A stretch of DNA of 64,000 bases from DATKXU01 sp035528905. GTDB taxonomy: Bacteria; Armatimonadota; UBA5829; DTJY01. Position 1 is the first letter of the stretch, and every line of letters starts with the position of its first letter. This document shows, piece after piece, positions 50,890 to 61,410 of the stretch. Position numbers and translations under genes: made by a program. The stretch spans positions 6,311 through 70,310 of the forward strand of contig DATKXU010000052.1 in the NCBI GenBank assembly GCA_035528905.1. Direction: 5' to 3'. The notes under the pieces were generated by a model that saw nothing but the letters and a program-made list of their open reading frames with translations, was not told where the DNA came from and did no database searches.

Positions 50890-52800
50890 ATAGCGATACT
50901 GGAATCAATACAAGGGCCGGCTGATGTCAAGCGGCTCTCCCGAGAGCAGCTTCAGTTGCTGGCGGACGAAATGCGGCAGGAGATAGTCGAGCAAGTGGCG
51001 AAAAGCGGGGGCCACCTTGCGTCGAACCTGGGCGTGGTGGAGCTTACCGCGGCCCTGTACGCCGTATACGACCCGCCAAAGGACATAATCATCTGGGACG
51101 TCGGCCACCAGTGCTACGCCCACAAGCTGCTCACGGGCAGGGCTCAGCGCTTCGACTCGCTGCGCCAGTTCGGCGGCATAAGCGGCTTCCCCAGGCGAGA
51201 TGAGAGTCCGTACGACTGCTTCGGCACCGGGCACGCGAGCACGTCAATCTCGGCGGCGATGGGCTTTGCCAAAGCTCGCGATCTCCGGCGCTCGAACGAG
51301 CATGTCATCGCCGTCATTGGGGATGGGGCGCTCACCGGGGGCCTCGCCCTGGAGGCCATCAACAACGCAGGCCAGCTCAAGACCAACCTGATGGTAATCC
51401 TGAACGACAACGAGATGTCTATCTCCAGGAACGTCGGAGCAATGGCCACACACTTGAGCAAACTCCGCATGTTGCCACTTTACCGCAAGGTGGAGACAAA
51501 GGCGAAAACCGTGATAGAGAACCTCCCCATGGGCGGCAAGACGCTGTCCAGAACCGCAGAAGGCATTCTGCACGGCGTCACGCACTTGATGGCGGCGCGG
51601 ACCGGCATCATCTTCGAGGAGATGGGGTTCACCTACCTCGGCCCGATTGACGGGCATGACATTGACCTGCTGATAGAAGTCTTCAGCAACGTAGGGCAGA
51701 TCGAGGGTCCCATCGTCGTGCACGTGCTCACGACCAAGGGAAAGGGGTACGAGCATGCCGAGAACAACTCCCGCATCTTCCACGGCGTAGCGCCATTCCA
51801 GGTGGAGAACGGCAAGGCGGAGAAGGCGTCCGGCAGCACCACTTACACGGAGTTATTCGCAGAGACCCTGGTGGAGCTTGCGGAGAAGGACGAGCGCATA
51901 GTGGCCATCACTGCTGCGATGCCGGACGGCACCGGCCTGTGCAAGTTTGCCGAGCGGTTTCCCACTCGGTTCTTCGACGTCGGGATAGCAGAGCAGCACG
52001 CCGTCACATTCGCGGCGGGCCTGGCGGCAGCAGGCTTGAGGCCGGTAGTCGCCGCCTATTCCACGTTCCTCCAACGAGCGTATGACCAGATCGTGCATGA
52101 CGTGTGCCTCCAGAAGCTGCCGGTGGTCTTTGCGATAGACCGGGCCGGCCTGGTTGGAGAGGACGGGCCGACGCATCACGGTGCGTTCGACCTCTCGTAT
52201 CTGCGCCACATTCCGAACATGGTCATCGCTGCGCCGGCCGACGGGGTCGAGCTCCGCGAGATACTCAGGCTCGCATTCCAGCATCAGGGGCCATTTGCGA
52301 TAAGGTATCCGCGCGGCCGCGTCCCTGAGCCGCCGATCCATGCGGCGGTGGAAAGCCTGAAGCCTACCCTTGCCGTAGGTATGGCCGAGGTGCTCGCCGA
52401 TGGCGATGATGTCTGTATCATAGCAGTCGGCGCGGCGGTGAATCTCTCGCTGGAGGCGCTCGAAATTCTGCGAAGGTCGAATGTCTCCGCCGCGCTGGTA
52501 AACGCCAGGTTCGTCAAGCCGCTCGATTCGGAGGTCATCATCAGTTTCGCGAGGCGGTGCAAGCGCCTGGTGTTGGTAGAAGAGAATGCGAGACAGGGCG
52601 GATTCGGCAGCGCCGTCCTCGAACTCCTGGCAAACGCCGGCATCAGCGACGTGAAGGTGAAGCAGGTCGGCCTGCCGGACGAATTTGTGGGGCACGGTGA
52701 CCGCTCGATCCTGCACGAGCTTCATGGTCTCGACCCCGACTACATCGCCCGCGTGGCCGCCGGTCTCATCGGCCAACCGCTCGAATCCCGCCAGGGATAG
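50890..52800 (+). CDS. dxs: 1-deoxy-D-xylulose-5-phosphate synthase, apparent AUA start
   Basis: First enzyme of the MEP isoprenoid pathway (pyruvate + G3P). 636 residues if read from ATA 50890, which aligns with family Met1: IAILESIQGPADVKRLSREQ is the conserved Dxs N-terminus. An in-frame TGA lies three codons upstream and no ATG, GTG or TTG occurs until TTG 50956, which would remove 22 conserved residues. An AGGCGGTG site sits 8 bases before the ATA. Other motifs: WDVGHQCYAHKLLTGR, ThDP site GDGALTGGLALEAINNAG, IAEQHAVTFAAG. Confidence 0.93.
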   Translation: MAILESIQGPADVKRLSREQLQLLADEMRQEIVEQVAKSGGHLASNLGVVELTAALYAVYDPPKDIIIWDVGHQCYAHKLLTGRAQRFDSLRQFGGISGFPRRDESPYDCFGTGHASTSISAAMGFAKARDLRRSNEHVIAVIGDGALTGGLALEAINNAGQLKTNLMVILNDNEMSISRNVGAMATHLSKLRMLPLYRKVETKAKTVIENLPMGGKTLSRTAEGILHGVTHLMAARTGIIFEEMGFTYLGPIDGHDIDLLIEVFSNVGQIEGPIVVHVLTTKGKGYEHAENNSRIFHGVAPFQVENGKAEKASGSTTYTELFAETLVELAEKDERIVAITAAMPDGTGLCKFAERFPTRFFDVGIAEQHAVTFAAGLAAAGLRPVVAAYSTFLQRAYDQIVHDVCLQKLPVVFAIDRAGLVGEDGPTHHGAFDLSYLRHIPNMVIAAPADGVELREILRLAFQHQGPFAIRYPRGRVPEPPIHAAVESLKPTLAVGMAEVLADGDDVCIIAVGAAVNLSLEALEILRRSNVSAALVNARFVKPLDSEVIISFARRCKRLVLVEENARQGGFGSAVLELLANAGISDVKVKQVGLPDEFVGHGDRSILHELHGLDPDYIARVAAGLIGQPLESRQG

Positions 52801-52860
52801 TCGGATCGAGATAGATCGCGTCACCAGCGAATGCGCTCGGACCGTCGCCCGTAGCCGGCC

Positions 52861-53421
52861 TTATCTGCTCAGCAGTTCCTTTAGGAGCAGCGGAATCACG
52901 AGGAGCATATTGTGTGCTTCTGCAGCCAACGAAGCGCGAAGATGGTCCCGAGTCCAGCGTGCCTTGAGCCCGTTCGGCCATCGTGCGATCCAGCGGGGTA
53001 CCCGGCGCTGATAGGCAATATAGGCGTCGCCATATTGCTTTGCCAGCTCGCCTTCCTCATATCTGACTGCCAGGGTGTATAGTATCGCGCACGTCAGGAT
53101 TGTAACCGGCAGAAGCCACAGCACTTCTGACGCAAGTGTGAGCGCGATGCATATCAGGGTGTTGGCGATGTAAACAGGGTTTCGAACCAGGGCGTACGGG
53201 CCGGTGACTGTCAGATTCGTCTTTGCTCTCAAGCGGTAGTGCAGGTGCTGTTGGGACCAGACTCGCAAGGCCATGCCGATTAGGAAGACGATCCCTGCAG
53301 CAGCCCAGGTCACGGGTTCATTCTCATACTCGTGCCAGGAGCATATCACGGCCCACACTAGTGGCATGGCCACCAGTTTCCCACGGTGGCGATAGGCGAA
53401 TTCCGGTATTGCAGATGACAA
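52861..53421 (-). CDS. Isoprenylcysteine carboxyl methyltransferase-like membrane protein
   Basis: 186 residues with four or five membrane helices. The SAM-binding signature of the ICMT/PEMT superfamily is clear: VTGPYALVRNPVYIANTLICI, followed by RYEEGELAKQYGDAYIAYQRRVPRW. Methylates a lipid or small molecule in the membrane; substrate unknown in bacteria. It lies beyond the ancestral clpC terminator. Confidence 0.85.
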   Translation of the reverse strand: MSSAIPEFAYRHRGKLVAMPLVWAVICSWHEYENEPVTWAAAGIVFLIGMALRVWSQQHLHYRLRAKTNLTVTGPYALVRNPVYIANTLICIALTLASEVLWLLPVTILTCAILYTLAVRYEEGELAKQYGDAYIAYQRRVPRWIARWPNGLKARWTRDHLRASLAAEAHNMLLVIPLLLKELLSR

Positions 53422-53681
53422 TTCTTCCCCGATCTATACAGTCTACACTGGTACTGACCGTCCCAAGATCCTCAGCCGAGGGCCGGCGGAGCTGTCGGTC
53501 CGATCGCTCATTAGTATTTCTACCGGCGCTGCCTTAAATCCTCCGTTGCAAACTGCGCACCATGGATCCTCCCTGCAGGATTGTTCCGGCCAGGCAGCAT
53601 GATCCGCGTGTGTAGATCAAGCGTTTGAAGCGAGGCAGCCATGCCCTGGAACGATGTATTTCCACGGGCGCGATAGGCAAA

Positions 53682-53713
53682 CCCCTCTCCCCCCTGCGGG
53701 TCAGGGTGAGGGG
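53682..53713. repeat. CCCCTC/GAGGGG inverted-repeat element
   Basis: CCCCTC (53682-53687) and GAGGGG (53708-53713) around CCCTGCGGGTCAGGG. Same family as 49733. The remaining gap 53422-53681 shows nothing I recognise. Confidence 0.6.
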
Positions 53714-53752
53714 CATAAGGGTTCATGGCTGCACGCGACCACCGCATGCACG

Positions 53753-53784
53753 AAAAAGGCCCGCCCCGATGCTCAGGACGGGCC
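53753..53784 (-). terminator. Intrinsic terminator, apparently the original clpC terminator
   Basis: On the minus strand GGCCCGTCC (53784-53776), 8-base loop, GGGGCGGGCC (53767-53758), then TTTTT (53757-53753). It lies directly beyond the displaced copy of the clpC 3' end, about 5 kb from clpC itself. Confidence 0.85.
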
Positions 53785-53874
53785 TTCACTGTCAACTGAC
53801 GACTAACGGCTGGCGACTTACACCGCTGCGGGTTCGGCCTTCTCCGCTTTCTTGAAGACAACCTTGCCGTCCTC
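53776..53874 (-). repeat. Left boundary repeat: displaced copy of the clpC 3' end
   Basis: 53819-53874 is identical (56 of 56) to 58788-58843, the last codons of clpC (LEDGKVVFKKAEKAEPAA on the minus strand is cut after EDGKVV). 53776-53791 matches 58744-58759 in 15 of 16. Between them lies a heptamer array (53791-53818: GTCAACT, GACGACT, AACGGCT, GGCGACT) that differs wholly from the right copy. Confidence 0.92.
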
Positions 53875-53927
53875 GATCCCGTCCTGTTTATGATCTTGGC
53901 GCACATTCCCCAGATGCACTTGGGGGC

Positions 53928-53956
53928 TTGCTAGGCCAGTCATTCTGTGCGATAAT
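53928..53956 (+). promoter_or_regulatory. Promoter of the restriction-modification island
   Basis: TTGCTA (53928-53933), 17-bp spacer, extended TGC-GATAAT (-10 at 53951-53956). Leader of about 32 bases. Confidence 0.55.
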
Positions 53957-53994
53957 ATGACGCGGTATGCAACCTGGCGATTGACATTCTAACT

Positions 53995-54903
53995 ATGAGA
54001 ATAGCGTACAAGACGAACCTGGGAGTCTGCTTCGAAGGCAAAGCGGAGGAGGTACTGAAATCTGCGCATGCAGATGTATACCGCCATGCAATCGATCTCA
54101 TATTTACCTCTCCTCCATTTCCTTTAAACCGGAAGAAGAAGTACGGTAACCTTCAGGGAGAGGAATACTTAAACTGGCTGGCTGGGTTCGCATCCGTATT
54201 CAGCGAGTTCCTGAGGGCCGCGGGTTCCGTCGTGATGGAAATGGGGAACTCCTGGGAACCCAATCGCCCCGTAATGTCAACCTTAGCCTTGGAGGCCCTG
54301 CTTGCCTTCCTAAACAAAGGCAGCTTCCTGCTATGCGAACAGTTTGTTTGGCATAACCCGGCTCGGCTGCCGAGCCCCGCTCAGTGGGTGAACGTCGAGC
54401 GAATCAGAGTCAAGGACTCCTTCACTCATCTCTGGTGGATGTCTACGACTGATCGGCCGAAAGCCAACAACCGCTCCGTGCTGAAGCCTTATAGTGAGTC
54501 CATGCAATATTTACTGGAGACTCAGAAGTACAATCCAGGTAGGCGACCATCCGAGCATCAAATTGGAGAGAAATCATTCCTCACCAACAACGAGGGCGCT
54601 ATACCATCGAACGTCATCACTCTGGCGAACACACACGCGAATAGCGATTACCTGGCGTACTGTCGTACTAACAACCTATCCCTACATCCGGCACGCATGC
54701 CGATCCAGCTCGCCGAGTTCTTCATCAAGTTTCTTACCGAGCCAGGTGATTTGGTCATGGATCCATTTGCTGGCAGCAACACCACAGGCGCCGCTGCCGA
54801 ACGACTTGGGCGACGCTGGATTGCAATAGAGCCCGACCACCAGTACGTAGAGGGTTCAAAGGGACGGTTTCAGGGCGGGCTCTTACTGAAAGAGGGAACG
54901 TAG
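53995..54903 (+). CDS. DNA N4-cytosine methyltransferase (beta class)
   Basis: 302 residues. Catalytic motif IV LIFTSPPFPLNRKKKYGN lies near the N-end (about residue 35), the SPPF form typical of N4-cytosine enzymes; the SAM motif DPFAGSNTTGAAAERLG lies near the C-end (about 258), giving the beta-class order. The middle (about 110-220) is presumably the target-recognition region. It ends in TAG, after which the same frame continues as the helicase. The island's codon choice and lower GC differ from neighbouring housekeeping genes. Confidence 0.9.
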   Translation: MRIAYKTNLGVCFEGKAEEVLKSAHADVYRHAIDLIFTSPPFPLNRKKKYGNLQGEEYLNWLAGFASVFSEFLRAAGSVVMEMGNSWEPNRPVMSTLALEALLAFLNKGSFLLCEQFVWHNPARLPSPAQWVNVERIRVKDSFTHLWWMSTTDRPKANNRSVLKPYSESMQYLLETQKYNPGRRPSEHQIGEKSFLTNNEGAIPSNVITLANTHANSDYLAYCRTNNLSLHPARMPIQLAEFFIKFLTEPGDLVMDPFAGSNTTGAAAERLGRRWIAIEPDHQYVEGSKGRFQGGLLLKEGT

Positions 54904-56139
54904 ACGCACGAGTACAACGATACAAACTGGTCGCTGCGGTTTACTCCTAGGCGCTGGCAGGAGATAGCGTTAGAGCGCTGGTGGGAGCAGCTGCGCGGGG
55001 TCATAAGCGTCGTGACGGGAGCAGGTAAGACGCCCTTCGCGGAGATGTGCATGCTGGAGTTCCGCAGGGAGTACCCCCAGGGGCGGTTCATCATCTTGGT
55101 ACCGACCGTCGCGTTGCTCGATCAGTGGTACGTGAGCCTGCGGGAGGACCTCGGCGTCTCAGAGGATTCCATAGCATGTTTCTCTGGCGAGGAGAAGCCT
55201 AAAGAGCCAAGCCTTGTCAACCTGATTGTGCTGAACACAGCCCGCGAGGTGGCACCGGCAATTGCCCAACAGTACGACACATTCCTTATCGTCGATGAGT
55301 GCCACCGCGCTGGCAGCCCTGTCAATTCTAGGGCGCTGGCAGGGCCCCATAGGGCAACCCTGGGGCTCTCCGCTACACCAGAGCGTGAGTACGACGACGG
55401 TTTCAGCGACCACATGGAGCCCGCTCTCGGCCCGATCATCTACGAATACGATTACGCAGAGGCCTACCGCGATAAGGTCATAAGCCAGTTTGGGCTGATT
55501 AACATTAGAGTAGCCCTCCTCGCCGACGAGCAGCATGAGTTCGACCGATTGTCCAGGTCTATTGCCCGGGGCGCAGGGCGCACGGAATGCTCACAGCATG
55601 ACGAGGGCCGTCTGAAGCGTCTGCTTCAGCAAAGATCCGCGGTCTGCGCCCTGGCAGCGATGCGCATCCCAGTTGCGGCCAAGCTGGTGGACCAACACAG
55701 AGGGGAGCGGACGATCGTATTCCACGAGCGAATCGGGAAGGCTAACGTACTCCGTCGGATCCTGTCCGAGCGCAACCACAGCGTTGCAGTTTACCACTCC
55801 GGGATAGGTCCGCACGTGCGACGTGACAACCTCCGGCTGTACCGGCACGGGGTATTCGATGTCCTGGTCACGTGCCGGGCACTCGATGAAGGAATGAACG
55901 TCCCGGAGACAGCGGTGGCGGTACTGGCAAGCTCAACTGCGAGCCTGCGCCAAAGAATCCAGCGCCTCGGGAGGGTTCTGCGACCCGCGCCGGGGAAGGA
56001 TACGGCTGTGATCTACACGGTCTACGCCTCTGATCAGGAGGAGAGACGACTGCTCTCTGAGGCGCGGCATCTTGTGGGTGTCACCGACGTTCGATGGCAG
56101 AGGGGTTCACTTAGCGGCTATGGCGAGAATTCTGGTTGA
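54904..56139 (+). CDS. SF2 DNA helicase of the island, without a canonical start codon
   Basis: About 411 residues if read from just after the methyltransferase stop. The conserved start of the helicase core, FTPRRWQEIALERWWEQLRG, lies upstream of the first GTG (55012), which itself falls in Walker A (VVTGAGKT) and cannot be the start. No ATG/GTG/TTG occurs between TAG 54901 and 55012; ACG 54904 has gaggga 8 bases upstream. Motif II IVDECHRAG, motif III LGLSATPE, motif VI QRLGRVLRP. Either near-cognate ACG start, stop readthrough giving a methyltransferase-helicase fusion, or a start-codon error or mutation. Confidence 0.85.
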   Translation, partial: THEYNDTNWSLRFTPRRWQEIALERWWEQLRGVISVVTGAGKTPFAEMCMLEFRREYPQGRFIILVPTVALLDQWYVSLREDLGVSEDSIACFSGEEKPKEPSLVNLIVLNTAREVAPAIAQQYDTFLIVDECHRAGSPVNSRALAGPHRATLGLSATPEREYDDGFSDHMEPALGPIIYEYDYAEAYRDKVISQFGLINIRVALLADEQHEFDRLSRSIARGAGRTECSQHDEGRLKRLLQQRSAVCALAAMRIPVAAKLVDQHRGERTIVFHERIGKANVLRRILSERNHSVAVYHSGIGPHVRRDNLRLYRHGVFDVLVTCRALDEGMNVPETAVAVLASSTASLRQRIQRLGRVLRPAPGKDTAVIYTVYASDQEERRLLSEARHLVGVTDVRWQRGSLSGYGENSG

Positions 56140-56905
56140 TGGTGAGTGGTACGAGGAGATTGCACTCGCATCTCTCTATGAGAGCGATCTGGAGCAGATT
56201 GTCTTAGCTCAAGCCGCTTCTCTCTACCCTGGGTACTATACCATCCCGTTCAAGACGCTTGTCTGCTCCGACGACGGCAGCGCGAGACCGGACTTTGCTC
56301 TGATCGACAATGAATACGCGGAATGGTGGGTTGTTGAGGTTGAAATGGCCCAACACAATCTCGCAGGTCACGTCCTACCGCAAGTGCGTACGCTCGCGCA
56401 AGCCGTATACGGTCAAGAGCAGGCTCAGTACCTCTGTGCGAAGTGTCCCGACTTGGCGGCTGCGGCGGTCCTCGACATGATGAAGGGCAGACAGCCGCGT
56501 GTCCTCGTCGTGATCAACACTCCTAGGCCTGAATGGGCCAAAGCACTAGAGCAGTATGGGGCCGGCCTAGCCGTATTCGAGGTGTTCCGTTCAGAGAAGA
56601 ACCATCACATCTTCCGCGTCAATGGAGAACAGCCGCGGAGGTTAGCTGGGGTGGTGTCGCTGTGCTCCCTTGACCCGCTGATGCCGCGTCTCCTGAAAGT
56701 TGATTCACCTGCGTGTCTGGGCGTAGAGCCAAACACGCGCGTTCTTATTCGCTATCGCAATCAGGTCTGCGAGTGGGAGCGCATGGACTCGCAGACCGAT
56801 GTGTGGCTTAGCCCGGTGGCGTCGAACCCGTTGACACGACGCGTGAGATACGAGTTGGTCCGTCTAATGGACGGGTCCCTTGAGATACAGAAGCACGCCA
56901 GTTAG
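56120..56905 (+). CDS. PD-(D/E)XK-like protein of the island
   Basis: 261 residues from ATG 56120, overlapping the helicase end by 20 bases. N-terminal segment LVDGEWYEEIALASLYESDLE, then a nuclease-like core ARPDFALIDNEYAEWWVVEVE with Asp and a Glu-x-Glu in place of Glu-x-Lys (about residues 55-75), followed by a helix QVRTLAQAVYGQ. Predicted to be the nuclease or a DNA-binding partner of the system. Family not recognised. Confidence 0.55.
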   Translation: MARILVDGEWYEEIALASLYESDLEQIVLAQAASLYPGYYTIPFKTLVCSDDGSARPDFALIDNEYAEWWVVEVEMAQHNLAGHVLPQVRTLAQAVYGQEQAQYLCAKCPDLAAAAVLDMMKGRQPRVLVVINTPRPEWAKALEQYGAGLAVFEVFRSEKNHHIFRVNGEQPRRLAGVVSLCSLDPLMPRLLKVDSPACLGVEPNTRVLIRYRNQVCEWERMDSQTDVWLSPVASNPLTRRVRYELVRLMDGSLEIQKHAS

Positions 56906-56923
56906 GCGAAAGGAGGACATCGA

Positions 56924-58456
56924 ATGGCTTTACAGTTCGAGATCGGCTTGGACGCGGTGGCGTCTTACAAGAGGCTTGCCTACACTCCATGGCACGCCAT
57001 TGCGGAATTCGTTGATAACTCAACGCAAGCGTACTTTGATAACCGCGAGGTGCTGGATGACGCTTTCAAGAAGGAGGGTAAGGGCCTTGAGGTCGGCATA
57101 GTCTACGATTCCGCGGATGGCTTCCTAAGGATCTCCGATAACTCTATAGGCATGTCGTACCAGGAGATGGAGTATGCTATGCACGTTGCTCGACCCCCAA
57201 AGAACACGAGCGGCCGCTCAAAATACGGCATGGGTATGAAGACAGCTGCGTGCTGGATAGGCAATCACTGGACAGTGAAGACGAAGCGGCTAGGGGAAAC
57301 CGTGGAACACAATGTCACGATCGACGTGGCGAGAATCGCGGCAGGGCACGGACAGATCCCCTACAAGCCTGTGCAAGGGAAGCGCTTAGATGACCATTAC
57401 ACGATCATAGAGATCACTGATCACAATCGACGGTTCGAGGGGAGAACACTGGGCAAGATCAAGGACTTTCTGCGGTCGATGTATCGCGAGGATTTCCGGA
57501 ACAGCGCTTTGAGGCTCGAGTGGCAGGGGGCAAGCCTGACTTGGGCGGAGCCGCAGCTCTTGCGAGCGCGTGATGGTAGCATTTATAGGAAGGGGTTCGC
57601 GTTCTCGGTTGACGGCAAACAAGTTGGCGGTTGGGTCGGAATACTTGCCAAGGGCGGACGCCCCAATGCGGGTTTTTCCATCATCCATTGTGGTCGCGTA
57701 GTACACGGATGGCCGGACTCTTGGCGACCATCCTCGCTATACGGGCAGCTCCAAGGTTCGAATGATCTGATCAACCAGCGACTGGTCGGGGAGATTCATC
57801 TGGACGAGTTCGATGTCAGCCATACGAAGGATGACATCCTTTGGCTTGGCAATCAGGAGGAGGCGGTAGAGCGGAACCTGCGTGAGCACTGCGGCGATTA
57901 CCGCGACATAGCCCGCGATTACAGGAAGCCGGATGATGAGGAGCGTGGTCCTAGCGAGGTCGAGATAAGCGTTGCGGTGGACGAGCTGAAGCAGGAGCTT
58001 GAGTCAGCAGAGATGGTAGATGCCATCAGCCTAGAGACCATCCCGCCAGAGAAGATAGTGGAAGAATCCATGAGGAAGCTCATGGCGATGATTACGTCGC
58101 GACCGGAGACGTTCTCTGCACTGGTTGGCAGGCTGGCTGTGCAGGGCTATCTGGTTGGAGATTTGTCACCGAACGATCCCTATATTGTCTTGGACTCTAC
58201 CGGCTTGGACAGAGTCGTCATCGTGGTTAACACCGCCCATCCGCATTGGTCGCAGCTTAAGGGTAGCGATGGGGTCCTGAACTACCTGCGGCACTGCACG
58301 TACGACGCTATCGCCGAGTGGCAGGCAAGGCACAAGGCAGGAAGGCTTGACCCCGATACCATCAAGTTGCTGAAGGATAAGCTTCTCCGGATTCCGTTTG
58401 AGCTAGAGATGAGCACAAATCATGAAGGTGAGCCAGAGGACCTTTCAATTGTGTGA
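56924..58456 (+). CDS. GHKL (MORC/Hsp90-like) ATPase of the island
   Basis: 510 residues; aggaggac site before ATG 56924. N-terminal Bergerat ATPase: N-box HAIAEFVDNSTQAY, G1 LRISDNSIGM, G2 SGRSKYGMGMKTAACW; followed by an S5-like fold (to about 300) and a C-terminal helical region. Prokaryotic MORC/MutL-like GHKL ATPases linked to helicases and methylases were predicted by Iyer, Abhiman and Aravind (2008) to form restriction systems; this locus fits that theme. Confidence 0.88.
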   Translation: MALQFEIGLDAVASYKRLAYTPWHAIAEFVDNSTQAYFDNREVLDDAFKKEGKGLEVGIVYDSADGFLRISDNSIGMSYQEMEYAMHVARPPKNTSGRSKYGMGMKTAACWIGNHWTVKTKRLGETVEHNVTIDVARIAAGHGQIPYKPVQGKRLDDHYTIIEITDHNRRFEGRTLGKIKDFLRSMYREDFRNSALRLEWQGASLTWAEPQLLRARDGSIYRKGFAFSVDGKQVGGWVGILAKGGRPNAGFSIIHCGRVVHGWPDSWRPSSLYGQLQGSNDLINQRLVGEIHLDEFDVSHTKDDILWLGNQEEAVERNLREHCGDYRDIARDYRKPDDEERGPSEVEISVAVDELKQELESAEMVDAISLETIPPEKIVEESMRKLMAMITSRPETFSALVGRLAVQGYLVGDLSPNDPYIVLDSTGLDRVVIVVNTAHPHWSQLKGSDGVLNYLRHCTYDAIAEWQARHKAGRLDPDTIKLLKDKLLRIPFELEMSTNHEGEPEDLSIV

Positions 58457-58542
58457 GAGGGTCGGGACGAGACACTAGGTGACCCCAGAAATGGATGACC
58501 GGGCGCGACAGTTTCGGTGCTCAGATTCGCCTTCAATCAGCA

Positions 58543-58704
58543 TTAGCGCGGCTTGTCAACCGCTTCCAGGTACTCCTTGATCGCTACCTTGATATTGTCA
58601 ATCGCTTGATCGTAGGTGTTTCCCTGGCTGGCGCATCCCGGCAGAGTAGGACATGATACATCAAATCCGTATTTGCTTTCGTGAACGATGACGGGAAATG
58701 TCAA
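58543..58704 (-). CDS. Orphan HicB-family antitoxin-like protein
   Basis: 53 residues from TTG 58704, with ggcaggtg upstream. Sequence FPVIVHESKYGFDVSCPTLPG followed by CASQGNTYDQAIDNIKVAIKE matches the HicB partial RNase-H fold (VxCPxLPGCxSQGxTxxEAxxNIxEAI). No HicA toxin gene is found; upstream is the clpC boundary repeat. It lies inside the right edge of the island, perhaps the rest of a toxin-antitoxin pair. Confidence 0.75.
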   Translation of the reverse strand: MTFPVIVHESKYGFDVSCPTLPGCASQGNTYDQAIDNIKVAIKEYLEAVDKPR

Positions 58705-58786
58705 AGCTCACACCTGCCCTTCTTGAATGGACCCCCAATACTGGGACGGGCCTTTACTGGCTGCGGTCTGCCGTCTGCAGTCTAAT

Positions 58787-61237
<2,451 letters not shown>

Positions 61238-61268
61238 TCCTCTGTCCCTCCTTTACGTTGGGATCACT

Positions 61269-61383
61269 CGATGTCCGAAGTCCGATGTCCGTCCCGCCTG
61301 GTGGACCGTGCCGCCTGCGGACGGCATCCCGCAGTATGCGTGGAGATCCCGCCAAAGGCGGGAAAATCCCAAATCCGAAATCT
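61269..61383. repeat. Heptamer arrays and hairpin between mcsB and clpC
   Basis: CGATGTC, CGAAGTC, CGATGTC (61269-61289); hairpin TCCCGCC-AAA-GGCGGGA (61347-61363); AAAATCC, CAAATCC, GAAATCT (61363-61383). It splits an otherwise tight operon. Confidence 0.8.
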
Positions 61384-61410
61384 CTATTCAGTTAGACGCC
61401 CTTTTCAGGA

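Noticed and set aside
53534..53716. 60-codon minus-strand frame in the gap near the old clpC terminator
   Set aside because: It runs through a palindromic repeat and has no recognisable domain or start context.
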